Assembly: GCA_964544115.1 (NCBI GenBank)
Contig: CAZJBP010000112.1
Coordinates: forward strand, 1 to 12,376
Direction of reading: 5' to 3'
DNA from: CAZJBP01 sp964544115
GTDB lineage: Bacteria > Verrucomicrobiota > Kiritimatiellia > UBA8416 > JADHWI01
DNA length: 12,376 nucleotides
Both the position numbers and the translations under genes were made by a program. Under the pieces are notes generated by a model, which saw nothing but the letters and a program-made list of their open reading frames with translations, made no database searches and was not told the DNA's origin. Shown here piece by piece: positions 1 through 6,519 of this stretch; within the stretch, counting starts at the first letter, position 1; each line of letters begins with the position of its first letter.

Positions 1-442
1 CGTCCACGCCGGCGGCGTCGGCGCTGCGCAGGATCGTGCCGAGGTTGCCCGGTTTCTCGATGGCCTCCGCGACCACCAGCAGCGGGGCGGCGCCCAGGTC
101 GAGGTCGCCGAGGGCGCGCCGCAGCTGGGGGGCGATGGCGAGCAGCCCGTCCGGCCGGTCGCGGTAGGACAGCTTTTCGAACACCCCCGTCGCGCAGCGC
201 TGCAGGGACGCGCCGGCGCCGGCCGCGCGGTCCAGCAGCGCCTGGTTGTTCTGTCCCTGGAACAGCTCCGGGCAGTGGAACACCTCAAGCAGCGGGTGGA
301 GGTTGTCGAGCGCCCGCAGGATTTCCCGGTAGCCCTCGATCAGCATCAGGTTGAGGTCGTCGCGATGCGACCGCTGGCGGAGCTTGACCGCCGTCTTGAC
401 CCGCTCGTTCTGGAGGCTGGTGATGGTGGGGAGGGTGGGCAT
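1..442 (-). CDS. SpoU/TrmH-family RNA 2'-O-methyltransferase (C-terminus beyond window)
   Basis: This is the N-terminal 147 codons of a SAM-dependent SpoU-class RNA ribose methyltransferase, probably acting on 23S rRNA or tRNA. I translated it from the reverse strand. Residues about 7-85 resemble the SpoU substrate-binding domain (ITSLQNERVK at 7-16, then LIEGYREI at 35-42). The catalytic SPOUT domain begins near residue 120 with LLVVAEAIEKPGNLGTILRS, which contains SpoU motif 1 (N133-x-G-x3-R139); the family's conserved arginine is R139. The knot that binds SAM lies outside the window. The ATG at 442 is chosen because the family's conserved N-terminal block starts a few residues later; no clear Shine-Dalgarno is seen. 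Its neighbour on the same strand is the lipoprotein gene, about 100 bases upstream. RlmB, TrmH or a TsnR-like enzyme are all possible, so no gene symbol is given. Confidence 0.88.
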   Translation of the reverse strand, partial: MPTLPTITSLQNERVKTAVKLRQRSHRDDLNLMLIEGYREILRALDNLHPLLEVFHCPELFQGQNNQALLDRAAGAGASLQRCATGVFEKLSYRDRPDGLLAIAPQLRRALGDLDLGAAPLLVVAEAIEKPGNLGTILRSADAAGVD

Positions 443-447
443 GGCTG

Positions 448-482
448 GGAGAAGTGACCCGTAATCAGTGTCCAGTAATCAG
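448..482 (-). repeat. Degenerate heptanucleotide tandem repeat
   Basis: Read on the minus strand this stretch divides into five 7-base units: CTGATTA, CTGGACA, CTGATTA, CGGGTCA, CTTCTCC. Units 1 and 3 are identical, and the others keep the C, the T at position 5 or a similar skeleton. On the plus strand the same thing appears as two GTAATCAG copies at 461-468 and 475-482. It sits just upstream of the methyltransferase start codon, in the 101-base gap after the lipoprotein gene. The pattern resembles the heptamer-type short tandem repeats known from some bacterial intergenic regions. With only five imperfect units, chance cannot be excluded. I see no convincing terminator in the rest of the gap. 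Confidence 0.45.
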
Positions 483-543
483 CTCCCCGCGTTCATCAGA
501 ACGGACGGATCAAGGCCCAGAGGCACACCGAACACCGGGGTGG

Positions 544-1173
544 CTACTTCAGCTTGACCGAGATCGTGTAGGTCTGGTCGCCCGACTTGACGGTCAGAAA
601 CTCCGTCTTGGTGGTGTTCGTGCCGCTGGGGACGAACTTGCTGGTCAGTTCGGTCCAGTCGCCGCTGGCTCGACTCAGCCAGGCCAGCGTGCTGTCCGAG
701 ACCGTCCACGTGTACGACCCCACGCCGCCGGACGCGGTATAGACCTGGGTCTCTTCGTTCTCCAGTTCGACGCCGCTGGCCGGCGAGATATACAGGTCTG
801 CGGAGCTGCCCGTGTGCATGATCGTGGCCTCGGCGAACCAGGTGTCGGTCGTCCCCGAGGCACCCAGCGTACCGGTCAGCGTCAGCGAGACCACAGGGTT
901 GGTGCTGCCGCCCGAGTAGGTGCTGGTGTAGGTGACCGACTCGCCGGACCGGGAGGACAGGGCTCCGTAGGACGAACTGCTGAGCGACCAGGAATAGCTC
1001 CGGCCGCCCTGGGCGGTGAAGGTTTGCGATTCGCCGTAGGCCAGGCGGGCGGACTCCGGGGACACCGTAATCAGTGAACTGGTGGCAGACTCGGTTTCGC
1101 AGCCCGTAAAGACGGCCATGGCACCGGCGCCCACCACACAAATCGCGGCCAGAAAGGGGAATAGCGTTCTCAT
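544..1173 (-). CDS. Putative lipoprotein with two tandem Ig-like repeats
   Basis: A 209-residue protein of unknown function, predicted to be exported and lipid-anchored. The N-terminus is a lipoprotein signal peptide: basic start MR, hydrophobic core, then the lipobox-like VFTGC with the acylated Cys at residue 25. The mature part holds two related segments, about 35-104 and 127-207. They share the order S-P-x-S, G/N-E-x-Q, YTA or FTA, GG, SY-x-W, S-x-S, LS, SG, followed by beta-strand-like S/T-rich sequence. This suggests a duplicated Ig-like (BIG/BACON-type) beta-sandwich, an inference from pattern alone. Low charge and very high Ser/Thr content fit a surface or periplasmic protein. It is divergently transcribed from the chaperone gene. 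The ATG at 1173 is chosen because it gives a complete signal peptide; no strong Shine-Dalgarno is visible. Confidence 0.75.
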   Translation of the reverse strand: MRTLFPFLAAICVVGAGAMAVFTGCETESATSSLITVSPESARLAYGESQTFTAQGGRSYSWSLSSSSYGALSSRSGESVTYTSTYSGGSTNPVVSLTLTGTLGASGTTDTWFAEATIMHTGSSADLYISPASGVELENEETQVYTASGGVGSYTWTVSDSTLAWLSRASGDWTELTSKFVPSGTNTTKTEFLTVKSGDQTYTISVKLK

Positions 1174-1182
1174 GAGGCGGGG

Positions 1183-1211
1183 ACGCTACTCCCGGCAAAA
1201 GGCATTGTCAA
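1183..1211 (-). promoter_or_regulatory. Candidate sigma70-type promoter for the lipoprotein gene
   Basis: On the minus strand a perfect TTGACA (1211 down to 1206) is followed after 17 bases by TAGCGT (1188 down to 1183), a weak -10 matching TATAAT at three positions. Transcription would start about 10 bases before the lipoprotein ATG at 1173, leaving a very short leader. The -35 is the convincing part; the -10 is poor. Its -35 shares bases with the -35 of the divergent promoter. Confidence 0.4.
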
Positions 1212-1233
1212 CAGGTTTCAGGCCGCGTATGCT
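1205..1233 (+). promoter_or_regulatory. Candidate sigma70-type promoter for the chaperone-rsmA unit
   Basis: TTGTCA at 1205-1210 (five of six consensus positions) is followed by exactly 17 bases and then TATGCT at 1228-1233 (four of six). The predicted start near 1240 gives a leader of roughly 30 bases before the ATG at 1269. This is the best plus-strand promoter candidate in the divergent spacer. The match in both hexamers and the ideal spacing support it, but promoters are easily found by chance. Confidence 0.5.
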
Positions 1234-1268
1234 GCTGCGTTTTCATTGGCCCCGCGTTCGGGGTTCAA

Positions 1269-2303
1269 ATGCCTATGCAGACCGCACGTACAGGGCGTTG
1301 GGTTGCCGTCTCCGCATCCGCCGGGGTCTTGCTGGCAATGGCGGTTGGAACGGGGTGGACCGCAGAGACAAACGCTCCTGCCCAAGTGCCAACGCCCGTC
1401 CTTCTTGATACCGTTGCGGCCAGCGTGAACGCCCGCGTGATCACCGTGGGTGACGTGATCGATGCCATGGGCGGCGAGCGCCAGCGGCTGCTGCGGACGT
1501 ACCGTGGCGAGGAGCTCAGCCGGCTCCTCAACGAGTCTTTCGCCCGTTCCTGCGACGATCTTGTGGCGCGGGCCCTCGTGATGCAGGCGTTCGAGAAGGA
1601 CGGCGCCCAGATCCCCGACTGGGCCGTTGAGCGCGAGATCCAGCAGACGGTGCGCGACCGTTTCAACAACAGCCGATCCCGTCTGGAAGAGGCGCTGCGG
1701 AACGACGGACTGACCCTGGACGACATGCGCCGCCGCCTGCGCGAGAAGATGATGTACCAGTCCATGCGGTCGTCCAAGGTCACGCAGAGCATTCGCGTGA
1801 GCGGGTTCGACGTTCGCAACCGGTATGACGCCAACCCCCAGGCCTACGCCACGCCGTCCGAGGTGCATGTGCGGGTGCTGGTCCTGGACGGGACGGGCCC
1901 CGCGCCGTCGGACGAGAGGCGCGAACAGGCCTATGCCCTGCGCAAGCGCATGACGGACGGGGAGGATTTCGCCGCGATCGCGCGCCAGGCGTCCACTGAC
2001 GGACAGAAGGACAACGGCGGCGACTGGGGCTGGCTCGACCCGTCGAAGCTGCGCCCCGAGCTCTCGGTGGCGATCGGCGAACTCGCCCCGGGCGGCATCA
2101 GCGATGTGGTGGACGTGGGCGGGGACTGTTACATCGTCAAGCTCGAGGATCGCCGGGGTTCGACGCTGAGGCCCTTTGCCGAGGTGGAGCCGCTCATCGA
2201 GCGCGAACTGCGCGAGGCGCAGGGACGCCGGATCTTCGAGGCCTGGATCGGCGAGCTGCGGAATCGGGCCTACGTGCAGGTTGCCGGCGTCAGGCCGTTC
2301 TGA
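1269..2303 (+). CDS. SurA/PpiC-type periplasmic chaperone with one parvulin-like domain
   Basis: A 344-residue exported protein of the SurA/PrsA/PpiC class, which helps fold or escort secreted and outer-membrane proteins in the periplasm. A signal peptide covers about residues 1-31 (basic start, hydrophobic core VLLAMAVGTGW, probable cut after TA). Residues about 45-180 are the helical SurA N-terminal region, opening with DTVAASVNARVITVGDVIDAM. Residues about 197-294 form a single parvulin-like domain (SEVHVRVLVL, then DGEDFAAIARQAS, GGDWGWLD, GGISDVVDVGGDCYIVKLEDR). E. coli SurA has two parvulin domains and is longer. The two histidines usual in active parvulins are absent, so a chaperone role without isomerase activity is likely. 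The ATG at 1269 and another at 1275 are both possible starts; no good Shine-Dalgarno is seen. Its TGA is followed at once by the rsmA ATG, and a surA-rsmA neighbourhood is also known in Proteobacteria. Confidence 0.85.
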   Translation: MPMQTARTGRWVAVSASAGVLLAMAVGTGWTAETNAPAQVPTPVLLDTVAASVNARVITVGDVIDAMGGERQRLLRTYRGEELSRLLNESFARSCDDLVARALVMQAFEKDGAQIPDWAVEREIQQTVRDRFNNSRSRLEEALRNDGLTLDDMRRRLREKMMYQSMRSSKVTQSIRVSGFDVRNRYDANPQAYATPSEVHVRVLVLDGTGPAPSDERREQAYALRKRMTDGEDFAAIARQASTDGQKDNGGDWGWLDPSKLRPELSVAIGELAPGGISDVVDVGGDCYIVKLEDRRGSTLRPFAEVEPLIERELREAQGRRIFEAWIGELRNRAYVQVAGVRPF

Positions 2304-3200
2304 ATGGACACCTCCGACAGTCACCTGGCCAGCCCCTCCCGCGTTCGCGCCATCCTGCAGGGCATGGAGCTGTCGCCCAGCCGCGTCCTGGGGCAGAACT
2401 TCCTCATTGACCGCAACATCCTGAACATCCTTCTGGACGCGGCCTCCCTGCATGAGGGCGACTCCGTTCTGGAGATCGGCCCGGGCCTGGGCATCGTCAC
2501 CGTCGAACTGCTGGCCCGGGGCTGCCGGGTGCTGGCCATCGAGAAGGACCGCCGGCTGGCCGACCGGCTTTCATCCGAACTGGGCGGGGATCGCCGGTTT
2601 GAGGTGCGGTGCGGAGATGTGATGGACGCGGACATGGCCGCCATCGGCCGCGAGGGATTTAGCAAGGTCGTTTCGAACCTGCCCTATGCGGTCGCGAGCC
2701 GGGTGCTGGTCGAGATGGCCATGGCCGATCCGGCGCCGCAGGGCGTGACCGTCACCGTTCAGAAGGAGGTGGCCTCCCGGCTGACGGCACAGGCGGGCAC
2801 CGGGGCCTATGGGCTGCTGACCCTGTGGATTCAGCGCATGTACAGCGTGCGCCTGGTGAAGACCGTGAGCCCGACGTGCTTCTGGCCGGCCCCGGAGGTT
2901 CAGTCGGGGATCGTGCACCTGTCCCGCCGTCCGGCGCCGCTGGTGGCGGAGCCCGCCGCCGTGGCCTGTTTCCACGCGGCGTCCCGCTACGCCTTTTCCC
3001 GGCGGCGCAAGCAACTGGACTCCTCTCTGGCCGAGGCGGTCGAGGCCCCGGCGCGTTCCAAGGCCGACTGGCAGGAGTCGCTCGCCGCGCTGGGGGTGCC
3101 CCCGCTGGCCCGGCCGGAGGACCTGTCGCCCGAGGACTGGGCGCGGCTCGCGCTCGGGCCCCTGGCCGGGGCCCGGGTGGCGACGCCCGCCGGACAATAA
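2304..3200 (+). CDS. rsmA: 16S rRNA (adenine(1518)-N6/adenine(1519)-N6)-dimethyltransferase
   Basis: RsmA (KsgA) dimethylates two adjacent adenosines in the 3' terminal hairpin of 16S rRNA using SAM, a late checkpoint in 30S assembly. The 298-residue product has all the family landmarks: LGQNFL at 29-34, the SAM-binding EIGPGLG at 57-63, the acidic second-strand residue in LAIEKD, the catalytic motif NLPY at 125-128, and FWPAPEV near 193-199. The C-terminal part is the small helical domain that contacts rRNA. The length is slightly above the usual 270-280, mainly through an Ala/Gly/Pro-rich tail. The ATG lies immediately after the TGA of the chaperone gene with zero bases between, so translation is probably coupled. 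The stop codon overlaps the left end of a perfect palindrome that may end the transcript. Confidence 0.96.
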   Translation: MDTSDSHLASPSRVRAILQGMELSPSRVLGQNFLIDRNILNILLDAASLHEGDSVLEIGPGLGIVTVELLARGCRVLAIEKDRRLADRLSSELGGDRRFEVRCGDVMDADMAAIGREGFSKVVSNLPYAVASRVLVEMAMADPAPQGVTVTVQKEVASRLTAQAGTGAYGLLTLWIQRMYSVRLVKTVSPTCFWPAPEVQSGIVHLSRRPAPLVAEPAAVACFHAASRYAFSRRRKQLDSSLAEAVEAPARSKADWQESLAALGVPPLARPEDLSPEDWARLALGPLAGARVATPAGQ

Positions 3201-3220
3201 ATGTTCCGGCCGGAACATTT
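3199..3220. terminator. 22-base perfect palindrome, possible terminator or operator
   Basis: The 11-base arm AAATGTTCCGG (3199-3209) is followed with no spacer by its exact complement CCGGAACATTT (3210-3220), then two more T, giving T5 at 3218-3222. It begins inside the rsmA TAA. As RNA it would fold with a 9-pair stem and a GGCC loop, and the T run after the stem fits a short intrinsic terminator for the chaperone-rsmA unit. The A/T-rich base and spacer-free dyad would equally suit a dimeric repressor binding site upstream of fabZ. The symmetry is certain; the role is inferred. Confidence 0.6.
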
Positions 3221-3366
3221 TTCGGTCGCGCGACGGGGGGCAGCCTCGCGTTGCGCCCAGAAATTGCAGTTCGCAATCGCCCCCCGGTTTTGGTAGGCAT
3301 TCCCCGAAGCGGACGTTGCCCGCGACCGGCGGGTGGGGCCGAAAACAGGGTCGGGAGACGCAAGGA
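3221..3366. other. Intergenic region between rsmA and fabZ
   Basis: About 146 bases without a convincing gene. It holds a 10-base palindrome GTCGCGCGAC (3225-3234) just after the large palindrome, and a short dyad ATTGC-N5-GCAAT (3263-3277). GGGAG at 3353-3357 lies nine bases before the fabZ ATG and is a fair Shine-Dalgarno. The AAGGA at 3362-3366 touches the ATG and is too close to serve. I could not identify a convincing -35/-10 pair, though a promoter for the fabZ operon would be expected here. Confidence 0.5.
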
Positions 3367-3813
3367 ATGAGCGCGATCAGCATCGACGAGATTATGAAGA
3401 GCCTGCCGCATCGGTATCCGTTCCTGATGGTGGACCGGATCGTGGAGTGCGACGACCAGAAGCGGATCGTGGGCCTCAAGAACGTCACCATCAACGAGCC
3501 CTTCTTCCAGGGGCACTTCCCGGGCATTCCCGTGATGCCAGGGGTCATGCAGCTGGAGGCCATGGCGCAGACCGCCGGCATTCTCCTGAACCGGCTCGGC
3601 GGGCAGGCGGGCGGAATCCCTTACTTCATGGCGATCGACAACGCGCGCTTCCGCAAAGTCGTCAAGCCGGGCGACCAGCTGAGGATCGAGGTCGAGATCA
3701 CGAATATCAGATCCCGCTCGGCGCGGTTTCATGCGTCGGTGACCGTGGACGGAGCGGTCGTATCGGAAGCCGACATGATGTGCATGATCGCCAGTCAGAA
3801 AGCCGGCGAATGA
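3367..3813 (+). CDS. fabZ: 3-hydroxyacyl-[acyl-carrier-protein] dehydratase FabZ
   Basis: FabZ dehydrates 3-hydroxyacyl-ACP to trans-2-enoyl-ACP in fatty acid elongation, in the cytoplasm. The 148-residue product is of normal length and shows the hot-dog fold signatures: LPHRYPFLMVDR at 13-24, NEPFFQGHFPGIPVMPGV at 43-60, and QLEAMAQ beginning at 62. The catalytic pair of the family corresponds to H50 (in GHFPG) and E64 (in LEAMAQ). The frame is open upstream to an ATG at 3316, but the extra residues do not resemble FabZ and the ATG at 3367 has GGGAG at a suitable distance. Its end overlaps lpxA by ATGA. FabZ next to LpxA is a conserved pairing, because both enzymes draw on the same 3-hydroxyacyl-ACP pool. 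Here FabZ stands alone and is not fused to LpxC as in some lineages. Confidence 0.97.
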   Translation: MSAISIDEIMKSLPHRYPFLMVDRIVECDDQKRIVGLKNVTINEPFFQGHFPGIPVMPGVMQLEAMAQTAGILLNRLGGQAGGIPYFMAIDNARFRKVVKPGDQLRIEVEITNIRSRSARFHASVTVDGAVVSEADMMCMIASQKAGE

Positions 3814-4583
3814 ACGAGATCCATTCCACCGCCGTTGTAGCCCCGGGCGCGAAGATCGGGGAGGGCGCCGTCATCGGGCCGTACTGCGTCATCGGCCCCG
3901 AGGTGGCCATTGGCGCCGGGACGCGGCTGATGGCGCACGTGGTGATCGACGGGCAGACGACCCTCGGGGAGTCCTGCACGATCTTTCCCTTTGCCTGCCT
4001 CGGGACGCAGACGCAGGATCTGAAGTTCCGGGGCGGCCGCACGTCCGTGGTCATCGGCGACCGGACGACCCTGCGCGAGTATGTGACCGTGAACGCGGGC
4101 ACGAACGAGGGCGAGGTCACGCGGGTGGGCTCCGGGTGCCACATCATGGCCTATTGCCACGTCGCGCATGCGTGCAGCGTGGGCGACCGCGTCATCATGG
4201 CCAACTGTGCCACGCTGGCGGGCGAAGTCACGGTCGAGGACGATGTGGTCATCGGCGGCCTTTCCGGCATTCACCAGTTCTGCCGCATCGGGCGGATGTG
4301 TATCGTTGGCGGCATGACCAAGATCACTCAGGACTGCCCGCCCTACATGATTGTGGACGGCAACCCGGCGTCGGTCCACGGGCCGAACGTCGTCAAGCTC
4401 AAGCGCAACAACGCGCCGGACGAGACCCTGCAGTCGCTGAAGAAGGCCTTCCGGCTGCTGTACCGTGAGGGGTTGTCGACGACGGACGGCCTGGAGCGGA
4501 TCCGGGCAGAGGTGGCGGGCTGCGTGCAGGTGGATCATCTCGTTCGTTTCATCGAGGCCTCGGAGAGAGGCATCGTGAAGTAG
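3810..4583 (+). CDS. lpxA: Acyl-[ACP]--UDP-N-acetylglucosamine O-acyltransferase LpxA
   Basis: LpxA catalyses the first step of lipid A synthesis, moving a 3-hydroxyacyl chain from ACP to the 3-OH of UDP-GlcNAc. The 257-residue product is close to the E. coli length. Residues about 2-185 are a left-handed beta-helix of hexapeptide repeats (for example KIGEGAVIGPYCVIG), with the loop LGTQTQDLKFRGG at 64-76. The catalytic histidine is H120 in YCHVAHACSVG, equal to E. coli H125, with H117 as the neighbouring conserved residue. GNPA near 184 and the helical C-terminal domain that follows also match. The start ATG overlaps the fabZ stop (ATGA). The frame is open for a long way upstream, but that part is an out-of-frame reading of fabZ. 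Its presence indicates an outer membrane containing lipid A or a related glycolipid. lpxB and lpxD do not follow it; a secretion gene does. Confidence 0.97.
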   Translation: MNEIHSTAVVAPGAKIGEGAVIGPYCVIGPEVAIGAGTRLMAHVVIDGQTTLGESCTIFPFACLGTQTQDLKFRGGRTSVVIGDRTTLREYVTVNAGTNEGEVTRVGSGCHIMAYCHVAHACSVGDRVIMANCATLAGEVTVEDDVVIGGLSGIHQFCRIGRMCIVGGMTKITQDCPPYMIVDGNPASVHGPNVVKLKRNNAPDETLQSLKKAFRLLYREGLSTTDGLERIRAEVAGCVQVDHLVRFIEASERGIVK

Positions 4584-4602
4584 GTCTGCGGGAGAGGCGA
4601 CT

Positions 4603-6519
4603 ATGCCCAGTGCGCACAGATGTCTGAGGCTGGCGGCGGCGGTGGTCCTGCTGGCCGTCACGGCGGCGCGGGCAGCCGATGAGAGCACGCTCGATTTCAG
4701 CTTCGACCAGGTCAGCATCCGCTCCTTCGTGAAGCTGGTGGGCGAGGTGACCGGCCGCAAATTCGTCGTGGCTGGAGACGTGGAGGGCACGATCACGGTC
4801 GTTGCGCCCCGCATCCGCCGCTCCGAGGTGTTTCCGCTCTTCGTCTCCATTCTCGAGAATGCAGGCTGCTCGGTGGCCGAGGAGGGCGGCCTCTACCGCG
4901 TGGCGCGCCTCGGGCCGCGGCGGGCGCCGGCGGCGGTGGTGGTGGCGCCCGGCGCCGAAGTGCCGCCCGACGCGGGGCTGGTGACCAAGGTCCTCCACCT
5001 CGAATACGTGACCGCTTCCGAGGCGGCCAAATTGCTCGAGCCGCACGTCAGCGGCGGCGGCGCAGGCGCCCTGGGCGCCATCGACGAAACCAACCACCTG
5101 ATCGTGACCGACACCACGGCCGGCTTGCGCCGCGTGGAGGCGATTCTGGCGGAAATCGACCGGCCTGGCCTGGCTCGCATGACGGAAGTCGTGACGCTCA
5201 AGAACACCGGCGCCGACGACCTGGCCGCGCAGCTGTCCTACGCGATGGCCGGCAGCGAGTCGCGCGCCGAGCAGTTGAAGAAGCGCCTGCCCAATGTGCC
5301 CGGAACGCGCGCGGATACCGACCGCTCGGCCACGGTCATCGCCGCTCCGCATGCCAACCAGGTGATCCTCGTGGGCACGAGCGGCCAGCTGGCTGAGATG
5401 CGGCGGATCATCGAGCAGATGGATGTCGAGGCGCCGCCGGGGCGCGGGCGGCTGAACGCGATCTTCCTGCGCTACGTCTCGGCCGAGGATGCCGCCAAGA
5501 GCCTGGCGAGCCTGCTGGCGCCGACCGGCGCAAAGGACGAGAGCGGCGGGCCGCGGCGCGGCGCCATCGGCGTGCAGGCCAGCCCGGCCAACAACGCGCT
5601 GCTGGTCGACAGCTCAGCGGCCGATTTCGACGTGGTCAAGCGCCTGATCGACCAGCTTGACCAGGCACCGCGGCAGGTTCACGTGAGCGTGCTGATCGCC
5701 GAGGTCAGCGCCAACGGGGCGACCAACCTGGGCGTGGAGATGGCGGCCGTGGATATGCCCGGCTCGGTCGGGGACACCGTCCTGCAGGGCGGCAGCATGT
5801 TCACCGGCGGCACCGAGAGCCTCATGAGCAAGGTTCAAAGCGGCGTGTTTCCCCAGGGCATCACCGTGGGCGTGGCGCACGGCACCCAGGTCGACAGCGA
5901 CGGCAAAGTGGTCTCCAGCTACCCGGGCGTCATCAACATCAACGCCCTCAAGCAGCAGGGGCTTCTGCAGATCAAGTCCGAGACCGCGCTCGTGGCGCAG
6001 GACAACCGGGAGGCCAGCGTGGTGGTGGCCAACCAGATCCCGATCCTCAAGTCCCAGATTCAGGGCGGCACGGGATCGGCACGCGACGTGATCCAGAACA
6101 TCGAGCGCATCGACGTGGGCGTGAAGTTGCGTCTGATCCCGCACGTGACCCCCGACGACCGAATCCAGATGGAGCTGCATCCCACGATCGAGGCCGTGCT
6201 GGACCCCGGCACGACGACGCCGAACCTCACCCCGACGATTGCCAGGCGCGAGGTGTCGACGACGGTCACCGTGCCCGACGGCCGCATGATCGTGATCGCC
6301 GGCCTGACCCGCGAGGACAAGATCAAGAACGATAAGCGCGTGCCGTTTCTGGGGTCGATTCCGCTGGTCGGCTGGCTGTTCCGGACCACGTCGGAGTCGA
6401 CGGAGAAGAAGAACATGCTGATCTTTGTGACGCCGCGGATTGTGCATGACATGGACACGGCGGACCGGCTTCGTGAGGACTGGTCCACGCGTACCGGCAT
6501 CCCCTCGAGTGCACCATGA
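4603..6519 (+). CDS. gspD: Type II secretion system secretin GspD
   Basis: Outer-membrane secretin forming the multimeric channel of a type II secretion (or related pilus) machine; 638 residues. Signal peptide 1 to about 24 (LAAAVVLLAVTAARA). Then the standard periplasmic order: N0 at about 30-103 (LDFSFDQVSIRSFVKLVGEV), N1 at about 127-186 (VLHLEYVTASEAAKLL), N2 at about 193-274, N3 at about 281-353 (IFLRYVSAEDAAKSL, ending LIDQLD). The secretin beta-barrel domain starts near 358 (QVHVSVLIAEV) and ends with VPFLGSIPLVGWLFRTT at 580-596 and MLIFVTPRIV. About 25 residues follow, so there is little room for a pilotin-binding S domain. GGAGAGG at 4591-4597 is a good Shine-Dalgarno for the ATG. 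The stop overlaps gspE by ATGA. The domain order favours GspD over PilQ, which usually carries AMIN domains. Confidence 0.93.
   Translation: MPSAHRCLRLAAAVVLLAVTAARAADESTLDFSFDQVSIRSFVKLVGEVTGRKFVVAGDVEGTITVVAPRIRRSEVFPLFVSILENAGCSVAEEGGLYRVARLGPRRAPAAVVVAPGAEVPPDAGLVTKVLHLEYVTASEAAKLLEPHVSGGGAGALGAIDETNHLIVTDTTAGLRRVEAILAEIDRPGLARMTEVVTLKNTGADDLAAQLSYAMAGSESRAEQLKKRLPNVPGTRADTDRSATVIAAPHANQVILVGTSGQLAEMRRIIEQMDVEAPPGRGRLNAIFLRYVSAEDAAKSLASLLAPTGAKDESGGPRRGAIGVQASPANNALLVDSSAADFDVVKRLIDQLDQAPRQVHVSVLIAEVSANGATNLGVEMAAVDMPGSVGDTVLQGGSMFTGGTESLMSKVQSGVFPQGITVGVAHGTQVDSDGKVVSSYPGVININALKQQGLLQIKSETALVAQDNREASVVVANQIPILKSQIQGGTGSARDVIQNIERIDVGVKLRLIPHVTPDDRIQMELHPTIEAVLDPGTTTPNLTPTIARREVSTTVTVPDGRMIVIAGLTREDKIKNDKRVPFLGSIPLVGWLFRTTSESTEKKNMLIFVTPRIVHDMDTADRLREDWSTRTGIPSSAP

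Noticed and set aside
454..1198. Overlapping open frames on both strands across the lipoprotein gene
   Set aside because: Only the frame at 544-1173 on the minus strand has a lipobox signal peptide and an internal protein repeat; the others are shadows with Arg/Gly/Pro-rich composition.
1218..2453. A 411-codon minus-strand open frame opposite the chaperone gene
   Set aside because: Antisense shadow: composition is typical of complement-of-coding sequence and the plus strand carries a convincing SurA/PpiC protein.
3263..3300. Possible promoter for fabZ (TTGCAG followed by TAGGCA)
   Set aside because: The spacing is about 24 bases, too long for a sigma70 promoter, and both hexamers are poor.
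3316..3366. Earlier ATG for fabZ adding 17 residues
   Set aside because: The added residues (Gly/Arg/Lys-rich) do not match FabZ, and the ATG at 3367 has a suitably placed GGGAG.
3333..3809. Upstream extension of the lpxA frame
   Set aside because: It is an out-of-frame reading of fabZ; LpxA homology begins exactly at the ATG at 3810.
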